DNA from: JALZKA01 sp963725035
GTDB lineage: Bacteria > Actinomycetota > Thermoleophilia > Solirubrobacterales > 70-9
NCBI GenBank assembly: GCA_963725035.1
Contig: CAVRWX010000018.1
Location: 62,001-126,000 of the forward strand
DNA: 64,000 nucleotides
Reading direction: 5' to 3'
Position numbers and translations under genes: made by a program. The notes beneath the pieces were generated by a model, which saw only the letters and a program-made list of their open reading frames with translations, was not told the DNA's origin and searched no databases. This document shows positions 25,909-35,202 of the stretch, piece by piece; positions within the stretch are counted from its first letter, which is position 1; each line of letters begins with the position of its first letter.

Positions 25909-27042
25909 ATGGCTACCGCGGTCTCTCAAGACGACCGTACGCACCTCGCCAGAGCGCTTGAGGTGGCCGAACGCGGGCGCGGTTCCGTCTCGCCGAATCC
26001 CATGGTCGGATGCGTCATCGCCCGCGACGGCGAGGCAATCGGCGAGGGCTGGCACGCCGAGCTGGGCGGCCTCCACGCCGAGCGTGCCGCGCTCGCGGAT
26101 TGCGCCGAGCGCGGCAGCGATCCGGCCGGCGCCACCGCCTATGTCACGCTCGAGCCGTGCGCACACGAAGGGCGCCAGCCTCCCTGCGCCGACGCGTTGG
26201 TGGATGCGCGCGTGGCCCGCGTCGTCTACCTCTCCGACGATCCTTCCGAGAAGGCCAGCGGGCGGGGGCCGGGAATCCTTCGCGACGCCGGCGTCGAGGT
26301 CGAGCTCGCCCAGGGCGCCGAAGCCGCCGCGGCCCGTCTTCTCATCCAACCGTTCCGGAAGCACGCGCGGACCGGGCGCCCGCTGGTGACGCTCAAGTCG
26401 GCGCTCACCCTGGACGGGCGCACCGCGACCGCGACCGGGGACTCGAAGTGGATCTCCTCAGAAGAGAGCCGGGCGCTCGTCCACGGCTGGCGTGCCGAGG
26501 CCGACGCCGTCGCGATCGGAATCGGCACCGCGCTCGCCGACGACGCGCTCCTCACGGCGCGCGACCTCGACCCGCCTGCAACCCGCCAGCCGCTTCGCGT
26601 CGTGTTTGACTCGGCCGCCCGGCTGCCCGTCAGCTCGGCGATGGTCGCGAGTGTGTCGGAGGCTCCCGTGCTCGTGATCGCCTCCCCAGACGCCCCGCCC
26701 GAGCGCACCGAACCTCTCCGTGAAGCCGGCGTGGACGTCCTGGTGGTCGACGGCGATCCGGTCGCCCGTGTGAACGCGACGATGGACGAGCTCGGCCGGC
26801 GCGAGATCACCTCACTTATGGTCGAGGGCGGCGCCGGGCTCGCCGGCTCCTTCGTCGACGCGGGCGAGGTCGACGAGCTTCGCCTGTTCGTTGCGCCGAT
26901 CCTCCTGGGCGGCGCGGGCGCCAGGCCGCTCGCGGGCGGCGAGGGTAAGAGCCACATCGCCGACGCCGAGCGCGCGCTCGAGGTGCGCCACGAAACAGTC
27001 GGCGACGACCTGCTGATTACGGCCCGCATGAAGGAGTGGTGA
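25909..27042 (+). CDS. ribD: Bifunctional riboflavin deaminase/reductase
   Basis: An N-terminal zinc deaminase (HAERAAL with the catalytic glutamate; PCAHEGRQPPC with zinc cysteines) is fused to a C-terminal NADPH reductase (TLKSALTLDGRTATATGDSKWI, then VEGGAGLAGSFVDAGEVDE). It carries out steps 2 and 3 of the pyrimidine branch. ATG 25909 fits the family N-terminus; an upstream in-frame start at 25870 would lie in the promoter. It heads ribD-ribE-ribBA-ribH. Confidence 0.95.
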   Translation: MATAVSQDDRTHLARALEVAERGRGSVSPNPMVGCVIARDGEAIGEGWHAELGGLHAERAALADCAERGSDPAGATAYVTLEPCAHEGRQPPCADALVDARVARVVYLSDDPSEKASGRGPGILRDAGVEVELAQGAEAAAARLLIQPFRKHARTGRPLVTLKSALTLDGRTATATGDSKWISSEESRALVHGWRAEADAVAIGIGTALADDALLTARDLDPPATRQPLRVVFDSAARLPVSSAMVASVSEAPVLVIASPDAPPERTEPLREAGVDVLVVDGDPVARVNATMDELGRREITSLMVEGGAGLAGSFVDAGEVDELRLFVAPILLGGAGARPLAGGEGKSHIADAERALEVRHETVGDDLLITARMKEW

Positions 27043-27046
27043 GGGC

Positions 27047-27655
27047 GTGTTCACCGGCATCGTGAAGGAGCTTGGGACGGTCGCGGCCGTCGAGCGCTCC
27101 GGCGAGGGCGCCAAGTTCGAGATCGGCGCCAGCTTCGCCGGCGAGCTCGAGACCGGGGACTCCGTTTCGGTCAGCGGCGTCTGCCTGACCGTCACCGATC
27201 GCCAGGACGGCGCGTTCAATGCGGACGTCATGAACCAATCGCTCAGCCTCACGGCCCTCGGCACGCTCCAGGCCGGGGACCGGGTGAACCTGGAGCCGGC
27301 GCTTCGGGCCGGCGATCCCCTGGGTGGCCACATCGTGCAGGGGCACGTCGACTGCACCGGCGACGTGGCCGCCGTGACACCCGACGGCATCGCGACCCGG
27401 ATCGCGGTTGTGGTGCCCGAGCGCTACCGCCGCTACCTGGTCGAGCACGGATCGGTAACGGTGGACGGCGTGAGTCTCACTGTCGCGCTCCTCACCGACG
27501 AAGGCTTCGAGGTCTCGCTGATCCCCGAGACGCTCGAGCGAACGACGCTTGGAAACACGGAGACGGGTGACAAGGTGAACCTGGAGTTCGACGTGGTCGC
27601 GCGATACGTCGAACGCCTCCTACAGTTCGACGAGAAGGAAACGAGCCATGAGTGA
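27047..27655 (+). CDS. ribE: Riboflavin synthase, alpha subunit
   Basis: Two lumazine-binding repeats are visible. The first starts FTGIVKELGTV with SVSGVCLTV; the second has GGHIVQGHVDCTG and TVDGVSLTV. It dismutates two 6,7-dimethyl-8-ribityllumazines into riboflavin and a diamine. Length 202 is normal. The start is GTG 27047, five bases after ribD, and its end overlaps ribBA by eight bases. Confidence 0.95.
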   Translation: MFTGIVKELGTVAAVERSGEGAKFEIGASFAGELETGDSVSVSGVCLTVTDRQDGAFNADVMNQSLSLTALGTLQAGDRVNLEPALRAGDPLGGHIVQGHVDCTGDVAAVTPDGIATRIAVVVPERYRRYLVEHGSVTVDGVSLTVALLTDEGFEVSLIPETLERTTLGNTETGDKVNLEFDVVARYVERLLQFDEKETSHE

Positions 27656-28937
27656 AGCCCAGACCCAGACAAGCGTGTTTTCCTCCGTTGAGGAGGCCCT
27701 CGAGGAGATCCGCCGCGGGCGCATGATCGTCGTCTGCGACGGCGAGGACCGCGAGAACGAGGGCGACCTCGTCCTGGCGGCGCAGTTCGCCACGCCCGAA
27801 CAGGTCAACTTCATGGCGAAGCACGCGCGCGGCCTTATCTGCCTTGCGCTCACGCCAGAGCGCTGCGACGAGCTGGGGCTCAGGCTTATGGCGGCCAAGA
27901 ACGAGGCCCCGCTCGAGACCGCCTTCACCGTCTCGGTCGAGGCGGCCGAGGGCGTTACGACTGGCATCTCCGCCGCGGACAGGGCCCGGACGATTCAGGT
28001 CGCCATCGACCCGCACTCGAAGCCCGAGGACCTCGTCCAGCCCGGCCACGTCTTCCCGCTCAAGGCGAAGCCCGGAGGCACGCTCGAGCGCACCGGCCAC
28101 ACCGAGGCCTCGGTTGACTTCGCCCGCCTGGCCGGCCTCATCCCCGCCGGCGTGATCTGCGAGATCATGAACGAGGACGGGACGATGGCGCGCGTCCCCG
28201 ATCTCATCCCGTACTGCCAGGAACACGGCCTCAAGATGGTCACGGTCGCTGACCTCATCTCGTACCGGCGCCAGACCGAGCGGTTGGTCGAGCGGGTCGT
28301 CTCGACGAAGCTCCCGACGGCCTTCGGCGAGTTCACCGCGGTCGGCTATCGCGCGCTCCTCGACGAAAAGCACCACGTCGCGATGGTCAAGGGCGACGTC
28401 TCTGGTGCAGACGACGTCCTGGTGCGCGTCCACTCCGAGTGCCTTACCGGCGACGTCTTCCACTCGCTGCGCTGCGACTGCGGCGATCAGCTCGCCTCCG
28501 CGCTGGCGATGATCGAGAAGGAGGGGAGGGGCGTCCTCCTCTACCTCTCGCAGGAGGGACGCGGCATCGGCCTGCTCAACAAGCTCCGCGCTTACAAGCT
28601 CCAGGAGGAGGGCCTCGACACGGTCGACGCAAACCTGAAGCTCGGCCTGCCCGCCGACCTTCGCGACTACGGGATCGGCGCGCAGATCCTGGGCGACCTC
28701 GGCCTCACCTCCATTCGGATTCTCACCAACAATCCGAAGAAGATCATCGGGCTCGAGGGCTACGGCTTGTCGGTGACCGAGCAGGTGCCGATCCAGGCGG
28801 TGCCCAACCCCCACAACCAGGCCTACCTCGACGCGAAACGCGACAAGATGGGCCACGTACTTCATCACCAGGGGCTTCCCTTCGACGACGAGATGATCGA
28901 GGAGGAGCACCGCCGCGACGAGGAGGAGTCGGCTTGA
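27648..28937 (+). CDS. ribBA: DHBP synthase / GTP cyclohydrolase II
   Basis: The N-terminal RibB domain has DGEDRENEGDLVLAAQFATP and the KHARGLICLALT segment, with HTEASVDFARLAGL. The C-terminal RibA domain has HSECLTGDVFHSLRCDCGDQL with the zinc cysteines and YLSQEGRGIGLLNK. Together they supply both precursors of riboflavin, from ribulose 5-phosphate and GTP. The 429-residue length is normal for the fusion. Confidence 0.95.
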   Translation: MSEAQTQTSVFSSVEEALEEIRRGRMIVVCDGEDRENEGDLVLAAQFATPEQVNFMAKHARGLICLALTPERCDELGLRLMAAKNEAPLETAFTVSVEAAEGVTTGISAADRARTIQVAIDPHSKPEDLVQPGHVFPLKAKPGGTLERTGHTEASVDFARLAGLIPAGVICEIMNEDGTMARVPDLIPYCQEHGLKMVTVADLISYRRQTERLVERVVSTKLPTAFGEFTAVGYRALLDEKHHVAMVKGDVSGADDVLVRVHSECLTGDVFHSLRCDCGDQLASALAMIEKEGRGVLLYLSQEGRGIGLLNKLRAYKLQEEGLDTVDANLKLGLPADLRDYGIGAQILGDLGLTSIRILTNNPKKIIGLEGYGLSVTEQVPIQAVPNPHNQAYLDAKRDKMGHVLHHQGLPFDDEMIEEEHRRDEEESA

Positions 28938-29440
28938 GCGCAGAGGAAGCGACGGAGGAAGCCGGGGGATTCGAGGTCTCCGAGGACGAGAAGGAGTTCC
29001 TCGGGCGCAAGGAGTGGGCGATCTGCGTCGCCACCTTCTACGACGACCTCGCCGAGCGGCTGATCGGCGGCGCGATGGAGGGCTTCGCCGAGGGCGGCGT
29101 GAGCGTTGCGTCGGTCCAGACGTACGAGGTGCCGGGCGCGTTCGAGCTTCCGTTCGCCGCCAAGGTCTGCGCCGGCGCCGGCGTGTTCGCGGGGGTCGCC
29201 TGCCTTGGCGTCGTGATTCGCGGCGAGACGGATCACTACGACTACGTCTGCTCAGAGGCCGCCCGCGGGATCATGGACGTTCAGATCAGCTCGGGCGTCC
29301 CGTGCGCGTTCGGAGTCATCACGTGCGACACGCGCGAGCAGGCCGAGGCGCGCGCCGGCGGCGACAAGCGCGACCAGGGCCGCCACGCCGCCTACGCGGT
29401 GATGCGCTCCGCGCTCAACCGGAAAATGGTCCTGGGCTAG
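28934..29440 (+). CDS. ribH: 6,7-dimethyl-8-ribityllumazine synthase
   Basis: The catalytic block GVVIRGETDHYDYVCSEAARG contains the active-site histidine. PGAFELPFAAK and GVITCDTREQAEARAG are further family motifs. A TTG start overlaps the ribBA stop, and an acidic N-terminal extension of ~25 residues precedes the fold. It joins the RibBA and RibD products. An rpmB promoter follows immediately after the stop. Confidence 0.93.
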   Translation: MSAEEATEEAGGFEVSEDEKEFLGRKEWAICVATFYDDLAERLIGGAMEGFAEGGVSVASVQTYEVPGAFELPFAAKVCAGAGVFAGVACLGVVIRGETDHYDYVCSEAARGIMDVQISSGVPCAFGVITCDTREQAEARAGGDKRDQGRHAAYAVMRSALNRKMVLG

Positions 29441-29441
29441 C

Positions 29442-29459
29442 TACCCTTTCGCGCCCATG
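29442..29459 (+). promoter_or_regulatory. -10 box of rpmB (TAGCTACCCTT type)
   Basis: TACCCT at 29442-29447 within TAGCTACCCTT is nine bases before the rpmB ATG. The same extended string precedes rpmF at 37425-37435. Confidence 0.5.
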
Positions 29460-29648
29460 GCCAAGGTCTGTCACACCTGCGGAAAGGGCCCGTCGTTCGG
29501 GAACTCGCGAAGCCACTCGATGGTCGCCACCCGGCGCCGCTTCAACCCGAACCTCCAGAAGGTCCGCATCGACGAGGACGGGCGCCCAAGGCGCGTCTAC
29601 GTCTGCACCCGGTGCCTCAAGTCCGGCCAGGTCACGAAGCACGCCTAG
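29457..29648 (+). CDS. rpmB: 50S ribosomal protein L28
   Basis: A 63-residue L28. It carries CHTCGKGPSFGNSRSHS at the start and a second CTRC pair, so it is the zinc-binding (C+) form. RRRFNPNLQKVRI is conserved. It uses its own leaderless-type promoter rather than the riboflavin transcript alone. Neighbouring the DAK gene and recG repeats the order seen in Firmicutes. Confidence 0.95.
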   Translation: MAKVCHTCGKGPSFGNSRSHSMVATRRRFNPNLQKVRIDEDGRPRRVYVCTRCLKSGQVTKHA

Positions 29649-29672
29649 CGCCAAATATGCTCATGGCCGTCG

Positions 29673-31301
29673 ATGGCCGATCCCTCAATTGAGCGCTTCC
29701 GAACGGTCATTTCCGTCGCCTACTCGCACCTCGAGGAGAGGCGCCAGGAGATCAATGACCTGAACGTGTTTCCCGTCGCGGACGGGGACACGGGCGACAA
29801 CATGGCGCTGACCCTGCGCCATGTGATCGACGAGCTCGACCGGCTCGAGCAGGCCTCGGCAGACGGGGACCCGAAGCGCCCCGAAATCGTTCGGGCCGTC
29901 GCGCGCGCGGCGCTGATGGGCGCTCGCGGTAACTCGGGTGTGATCTTGAGCCAGATCGTTCGCGGGGCGGCCGAGAAACTCGCTACCCCACCCGGCCGCC
30001 TGATCGACCCGGAGATGATCGAGGCTGCGCTCCTGAACGCCTCGGACGCCGCTTGGGCATCCGTTCGAGATCCCGCGGAGGGCACGATGCTTACCGTTGC
30101 CCGGGAGATGGCCGAGGCCGTCCGCGAGCGCCGCGCCCACTGGAACACCCACCATCTCGACGCCGATGCCACCTCTGAAGAGCAGAACGCTCTCCTCGCC
30201 GAGATGCTCGCCGCGGCCCTCTTCGCGGGGGAAGAGGCAGTCCGCCATACACCCGAGCAACTCGAGGTGCTCGCCGAGGCCGGCGTCGTCGACGCGGGCG
30301 CCCTGGGCCTGGTCGTGATCGTTCGCGGCGCCCTGGCCGCGCTCGCCGGCGAGTCCGTGACGCTGCCCGAGATCGAGCACTACGCGCCCGCTCGCCTCTC
30401 GGACGTCCACCACGCCGAGTCCCAGTACCGCTACTGCATCAACTTCATCGTCCTGGGTGAGGGCCTCTCGACCACGGCGCAGATGCCGGCCCTCGAGGAG
30501 ATTGGCGACTCCGTTCTGGTCGTCGGCGACGAGGCCACGCTCAAGGTCCACGTCCACGCGGACAACCGCGACGCCGTGCGCGCGATCTTCGAGGGAGTCG
30601 GCTCGATCGAGCGTGAGGACATCGCCGACATGCGCGAGCAGATCGCCGAGCGCGAGGCGCGCCTTCGCGAGACCCGCACCGGCGTCCTAGCCGTCGTTTC
30701 GGGCGCGGGAATGCTGAGGCTCTTCTCGGAGCTCGGGGCGCACGTGATCGACGGCGGGCCGACGATGAACCCCTCCACCAACGACCTCCTCAAGGGGATC
30801 GAGGACGTTGGCACTGACGAGGTCGTCGTCCTTCCCAACTCGAAGAACGTCCAGATGGCCGCCGAAGAGGCGGCTCGGCTCTCCGAGCGAGAGGTGAAAG
30901 TCGTCCCCACGGTCTCGCAGCAGGGCGCGCTGGCGGCGCTGGTCGAGCACGATCCGACCGCTCCGGCGGAAGCCAACGCGGCGCGCCTTGTCGATGCCCT
31001 GGGTCACATCCGCATCGGCGGTGTGGCCCCGGCCGCCAAGGACGACCCCGACGGGCGCTTCGTCCACGGCGACACGGTCGGCTTCGAGGGAGACGAGGTC
31101 ATCGCGTTCGGAGGCACCGGCTCGACCCTCGCGGCGACCGTGGCGCGACTCGCCGACGGGGCCGAGATCGTCACCGTGATCGAGGGCGAGATGCCGCCCA
31201 TCGCGCTGGACGACCTCGGTCTGGATGTGCCCGACGACGTCGAGCTCGAGTTCCACCGCGGCGGCCAGCCGAGCTGGTATTGGCTGATCGCAGCGCAGTA
31301 A
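29673..31301 (+). CDS. DAK2/DegV-type protein, fatty-acid kinase FakA-like
   Basis: The N-terminal DhaL (DAK2) domain has NDLNVFPVADGDTGDNMALTL, whose aspartates bind the nucleotide-magnesium, and GARGNSGVILSQI. The middle and C-terminal parts (VLAVVSGAGMLRLFSELGA; VVLPNSKNVQMAAEEAA) match the YloV/FakA family. FakA phosphorylates fatty acids held by a FakB (DegV) partner, which is not in this window. A TATGCT box at 29656-29661 precedes the ATG. Confidence 0.85.
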   Translation: MADPSIERFRTVISVAYSHLEERRQEINDLNVFPVADGDTGDNMALTLRHVIDELDRLEQASADGDPKRPEIVRAVARAALMGARGNSGVILSQIVRGAAEKLATPPGRLIDPEMIEAALLNASDAAWASVRDPAEGTMLTVAREMAEAVRERRAHWNTHHLDADATSEEQNALLAEMLAAALFAGEEAVRHTPEQLEVLAEAGVVDAGALGLVVIVRGALAALAGESVTLPEIEHYAPARLSDVHHAESQYRYCINFIVLGEGLSTTAQMPALEEIGDSVLVVGDEATLKVHVHADNRDAVRAIFEGVGSIEREDIADMREQIAEREARLRETRTGVLAVVSGAGMLRLFSELGAHVIDGGPTMNPSTNDLLKGIEDVGTDEVVVLPNSKNVQMAAEEAARLSEREVKVVPTVSQQGALAALVEHDPTAPAEANAARLVDALGHIRIGGVAPAAKDDPDGRFVHGDTVGFEGDEVIAFGGTGSTLAATVARLADGAEIVTVIEGEMPPIALDDLGLDVPDDVELEFHRGGQPSWYWLIAAQ

Positions 31302-31310
31302 GTTCGCTCC

Positions 31311-32101
31311 ATGAGCCCTTCCGGCAAACCGGTCCTCTGGCACATCGGCGTCTCGCACTATTCGGAGAAGGTGCGCTGGGCGCTCGACTACAAGGGCGTC
31401 GAGCACGAGCGCCGCGAGCCAACGCCGGGAGTTCACATGGCCCTCGCGCTTTGGTGGAGCAAAGGGGAAACGAAGACCTTTCCCGTGCTCGATCTCGACG
31501 GCGAGAAGATCCTCGACTCGACGGCGATCATCGGCGCCTTGGAGGCCAAGTGGCCTGAGCCACCGCTCTATCCGGAAGACCCGTCGGATCGCCGGCAGGC
31601 GCTGGATCTCGAGGACTACTTCGACGAGAACCTCGGCCCGGCGGTTCGCCTGTTCGGCTGGCATCACCTGCGCCAGGACAAAGAACTGATGCAGAAGGTG
31701 GTCGCGACGAACCTTCCCGAGCCGGTCCGCGACTTCGGGCCGGCGCGCAGCGGCGCGAGCGCCTTCGCCTCCACTTACGCGAACCTCCGCTTCCAGGTTG
31801 CGGATCCGACCGACGAGAAGCGAGGCGCTGCCGGGTGATCCGCGAGGGACTCGATCGCCTCGAGCAAGAGCTCGACGGTGGCGAGTACCTGGTGGGCGAT
31901 CAGTTCTCGGTGGCTGACCTCACCGCGGCGGCATTGCTCTACCCACTCGTGCTGCCGCCCGAGGCGCCGAATGCGATCGCGAGCGTGCCTCCGACCGCCG
32001 AGCCATTCGCCGAGGAACTGGCCGCGCGGCCGTTCTATCCATGGGTCGAGCGGATGTACGCGGAATACCGCAAGCCGGTGGTGGAGCCCGCCGCGGTGTA
32101 G
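31311..32101 (+). CDS. Glutathione S-transferase-like protein, with a one-base frame disruption
   Basis: An N-terminal thioredoxin-like half (LWHIGVSHYSEKVRWALDYK, then FPVLDLDGEKILDSTAII) is followed by an alpha-helical half (GLDRLEQELDGGEYLVGDQF...SVADLTAAALLYPLV). The halves are in different frames; restoring one lost base near 31830 joins DEKRGAA to RVIREGLDRL. Actinobacteria usually lack glutathione, so the thiol used is uncertain. TAAGTT at 31299-31304 could be its -10, overlapping the upstream stop. Confidence 0.75.
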
Positions 32102-32473
32102 CGGGACGTCCGCTGCGAGACGGCGCGGCGGGAAGAAACGCTGCGAGGTGGCGCTGCGGGACGAACGACAGCACCAAAGGAGGATGGGCTCGCACGCCGT
32201 GGCGCGGCGAGCACGCGGTTTTCGGTTGACAGTGAGGTTGAGCCGCGTAGAGCGGCTCAACACCACATTCATCAGTCTTGGCAGCGCTGCGTAGCGCATT
32301 GGAGATCGACGGAAGACTTGTGCCGCTATGAGCGGCTAAACCCTTCGCTCGATTTGCCAAGCGCTTCTGGACCCTGCGAAGCGCCGCAACAACCCGAACG
32401 CATCCCCTTTATTGCCGCCGTTGGACGCTCCGCCCCCGCTTACCATCGGAGGCCAGCCGTAGCCTGACGTCCA
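32102..32473. repeat. Gene-free 372 bp with three spaced hairpins
   Basis: No credible gene is seen here. Three hairpins follow each other: GTTGAGCCGC/GCGGCTCAAC (32237-32261, ten pairs, loop GTAGA), GCGCT/AGCGC (32284-32297) and GCCGCT/AGCGGC (32322-32336). The last sits in GACTTGTGCCGC...GCGGCTAAACCC, closely matching the unit at 48194-48222. Stem sequences differ but pairing is kept. The recG -10 (TAGCCT, 32460-32465) ends the region. Confidence 0.6.
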
Positions 32474-34684
32474 GTGCCAACTCAAGTCACCGCCAGCCCC
32501 GAATCGACCGCCGAGCCGCCGCGCGCTCTCGGCTCGGGCGAAGCGCAAGACCGCGACGCGCTGCGGCAGGCACCGCTTCGTTTCAGGCCGCGCCCAAGCC
32601 GGCTCGAGGCGCCCATTCGCAGCCTGAAGGGCGCGGGGCCGAAGCTCTCGGCGCTCGCCGCCGGCATCGGGCTCGAGACGCTCGGTGACCTTCTGTGGCA
32701 CCTGCCTCACGGCTACCGCGACCGCTCGAACGTGCTCAAGATCGGCGAGCTCCGCATCGGCGAGGAGGCGACGGTGCTCGTCGAGGTACGAAAGGCGCGT
32801 GTGCGGCCGACGCGCAACCGACGACTTCGGATCGTCGAGGCGGAGGTCGCCGACGCCTCGGGCGCCACCAAGGCGATCTGGTTCAACCAAGCGTGGCTCC
32901 TGGAGCGCCTTCGCCCCGGCACCCGCCTGCTGCTCTCGGGAAAGCTCGACCGCTCGGCTTTCAAGGTCTCGGCGCACGAGATCATCGGCGCCGACGGCGT
33001 TCGCGAGCGCGGGATCCACACCGTGGGCCTGGTGCCGGTCCATTCGGTGACGGAGGGACTCAGCGCCGACCGCGTCCGCGAATGGGTCTGGAGCTGCGCC
33101 GGCCTCGGGCGCGACTCGATCGACGCGCTCCCCGCAGAGATTCGATCCGAGCACCATCTGGCGGGCACCGCCGACGCGCTTGCTTCGGCCCACTTTCCAT
33201 GGAGCGCCGAACACGCGGAGGAGGCGCGGCGAAGCCTCGCTTTCGAGGAGCTCTTCCTCCACCAGATCGCCCTCGCCGCGAGGCGCAAGGGCCGCGAGGA
33301 CGAGCGCCCGGGCATTCCGCTTGACCCGTCGGCAGAGCTGACCCGGGCTTGGCTTGCCTCGCTTCCCTTCGAGCCGACTGCGGGTCAGCGCCAGGCATTC
33401 GCCGAGATCGACGAGGACCTCGCCTCGGGCCGCCCGATGCAGCGCCTCCTGATGGGCGAGGTAGGCAGCGGCAAGACCGTCGTCGCGGTCTACGCGATGC
33501 TCCGCGCCGTCGAGTCCGGCCACCAGGCCGCGCTGATGGCGCCGACCGAGACGCTCGCCGAGCAGCACGCACACACCCTCAACGGCCTCCTCGCATCAAC
33601 GCACATCCCGTTCACGCTCCTGACGGGCGCCACGAAGGCAGCGGCGCGCCGCGACGCCCTCGGACAGCTCGAGAGCGGCGAGCTCAGCCTGATCGTCGGC
33701 ACCCACGCCCTGATCGAGCCGGACGTGCGCTTCGCCCGGCTTGCGGTGTGCATCGTCGACGAGCAGCACCGCTTCGGCGTCAAGCAGCGCGCGGCGCTCG
33801 ACGCGAAGGGACCCGAGCTGGAGGACGGCACCCGCGCGGCGCCCCACGTCCTCCACATGACCGCGACGCCGATCCCGCGAACGCTCTCGCTAACGGCTTA
33901 CGGGGACCTGGACGCGACGACCCTGCGCGAGCTTCCCGCCGGCCGCCGGCCGGTAAAGACCTGGGCGGTGGGCGAGGAGAAGCGCGAGGGCGCCTATGAG
34001 TTCGTGCGCGAGCGCCTGCGCGAGGGGCGCCAGGCGTTCTTCGTCTGTCCGCTTGTCGAGGGCTCGGAGAAGCTTGAGGCCAAGGCGGCCTCCGAGGAGG
34101 CCGAGCGCCTGGCGAAGGGGGAGATGCGGGACTTCCGCGTCGCGCTTCTCCACGGCCAGATGCACTCGCGCGAAAAGGCTGCTGCCATGGAGGCGTTTGC
34201 CGGCGGCGAGGCGGACGTGCTCGTGGCGACGAGTGTGGTCGAGGTCGGGATCGACGTGCCCAACGCGACGGTGATGGTCGTCGAGGGCGCCGAGCGATAC
34301 GGGCTTTCCCAGCTCCACCAGCTCCGCGGCCGGGTGGGCCGCGGCGAGCACGAGTCCTACTGCATCCTCTTCGGCGATCCCGCCTCGGACACCGCTCGCC
34401 GCCGGCTCGAGGCCATCGCTACCGAGCGCGACGGCTTCAAGCTCGCCGAGGTGGACCTGTCGCTTCGCGGCGAGGGCGAGATCCTGGGGACACTCCAGAG
34501 CGGCCTTCCGCGCTTCCAGGCGGCACAGCTGCCGGACGACGCTCCGCTTCTGGTCGACGCGCGCCGCGATGCGATCGCGCTTCAGAAGCTGTACGGCTCG
34601 CTCGACGATCCCGCGCTGGGCCCGCTGCTCGACGCAGCGCGGCTGCGCTTCGGGGACGAGCGGGTCGAGGGCATCTCGGCGTGA
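32474..34684 (+). CDS. recG: ATP-dependent DNA helicase RecG
   Basis: A 736-residue branch-migrating helicase. The wedge domain with its OB fold is followed by Walker A GEVGSGKTVVAV, DEQHRFGVKQR and MTATPIPRTL, then VVEGAERYGLSQLHQLRGRVGR (motif VI region, split at GLSQLHQLRGRVGR). It remodels stalled forks and Holliday junctions. The first ~45 residues are low-complexity, so the true start may be later than GTG 32474. It leads recG-rsmD-coaD with overlapping ends. Confidence 0.95.
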   Translation: MPTQVTASPESTAEPPRALGSGEAQDRDALRQAPLRFRPRPSRLEAPIRSLKGAGPKLSALAAGIGLETLGDLLWHLPHGYRDRSNVLKIGELRIGEEATVLVEVRKARVRPTRNRRLRIVEAEVADASGATKAIWFNQAWLLERLRPGTRLLLSGKLDRSAFKVSAHEIIGADGVRERGIHTVGLVPVHSVTEGLSADRVREWVWSCAGLGRDSIDALPAEIRSEHHLAGTADALASAHFPWSAEHAEEARRSLAFEELFLHQIALAARRKGREDERPGIPLDPSAELTRAWLASLPFEPTAGQRQAFAEIDEDLASGRPMQRLLMGEVGSGKTVVAVYAMLRAVESGHQAALMAPTETLAEQHAHTLNGLLASTHIPFTLLTGATKAAARRDALGQLESGELSLIVGTHALIEPDVRFARLAVCIVDEQHRFGVKQRAALDAKGPELEDGTRAAPHVLHMTATPIPRTLSLTAYGDLDATTLRELPAGRRPVKTWAVGEEKREGAYEFVRERLREGRQAFFVCPLVEGSEKLEAKAASEEAERLAKGEMRDFRVALLHGQMHSREKAAAMEAFAGGEADVLVATSVVEVGIDVPNATVMVVEGAERYGLSQLHQLRGRVGRGEHESYCILFGDPASDTARRRLEAIATERDGFKLAEVDLSLRGEGEILGTLQSGLPRFQAAQLPDDAPLLVDARRDAIALQKLYGSLDDPALGPLLDAARLRFGDERVEGISA

Positions 34685-35202
34685 GGGTCGTCGCGGGGGA
34701 ATTTCGGGGCCGCCGCCTGAAAGCGCCAGGCGGGACGGCTGTCAGACCAACGTCAGACCGCGCCCGAGAAGCGCTGTTCTCGATTCTCGGCGACATCTCT
34801 GGCGCCGACGTCTGCGATCTCTTCTGCGGAACCGGCGCACTCGGCATCGAGGCGCTCTCGCGTGGCGCTCGTCATGTGGTGCTGGTCGACGACGACACGT
34901 CGCCCGCCCAGGCCAACGTGGACGCTCTGGACATCTCGGGGCGAGTCGACCTGATGCGCCGTGACGCGCTCGAGTATCTGGGCTCGGAAGCGGCCACCTT
35001 CGACCTGATCCTCTGCGATCCGCCATATACACTCGCCGCGCGCGTGGCCCGAGACCTCGAAAAGCTCGTGCCCTCCCGCCTGCGCAACGGCGGCAGGCTC
35101 GTTGTCGAGAGCCCCGCGCGCACGCCCATGGAGCTCAATCTCACACTCGACGACGACCGCACCTACGGCGAGGCGTCGCTTCGCATCTGGAGCGTCCCTT
35201 GA
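34681..35202 (+). CDS. rsmD: 16S rRNA m2G966 methyltransferase
   Basis: A 173-residue RsmD. RVVAGEFRGRRLKAP is the family start, DLFCGTGALGIEALSRGA the SAM-binding motif, and CDPPYTLAAR the catalytic (N/D)PPY motif. It methylates G966 of 16S RNA. GTG 34681 overlaps the recG stop; the end overlaps coaD. The rsmD-coaD pair is widely conserved. Confidence 0.93.
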   Translation: MRVVAGEFRGRRLKAPGGTAVRPTSDRAREALFSILGDISGADVCDLFCGTGALGIEALSRGARHVVLVDDDTSPAQANVDALDISGRVDLMRRDALEYLGSEAATFDLILCDPPYTLAARVARDLEKLVPSRLRNGGRLVVESPARTPMELNLTLDDDRTYGEASLRIWSVP

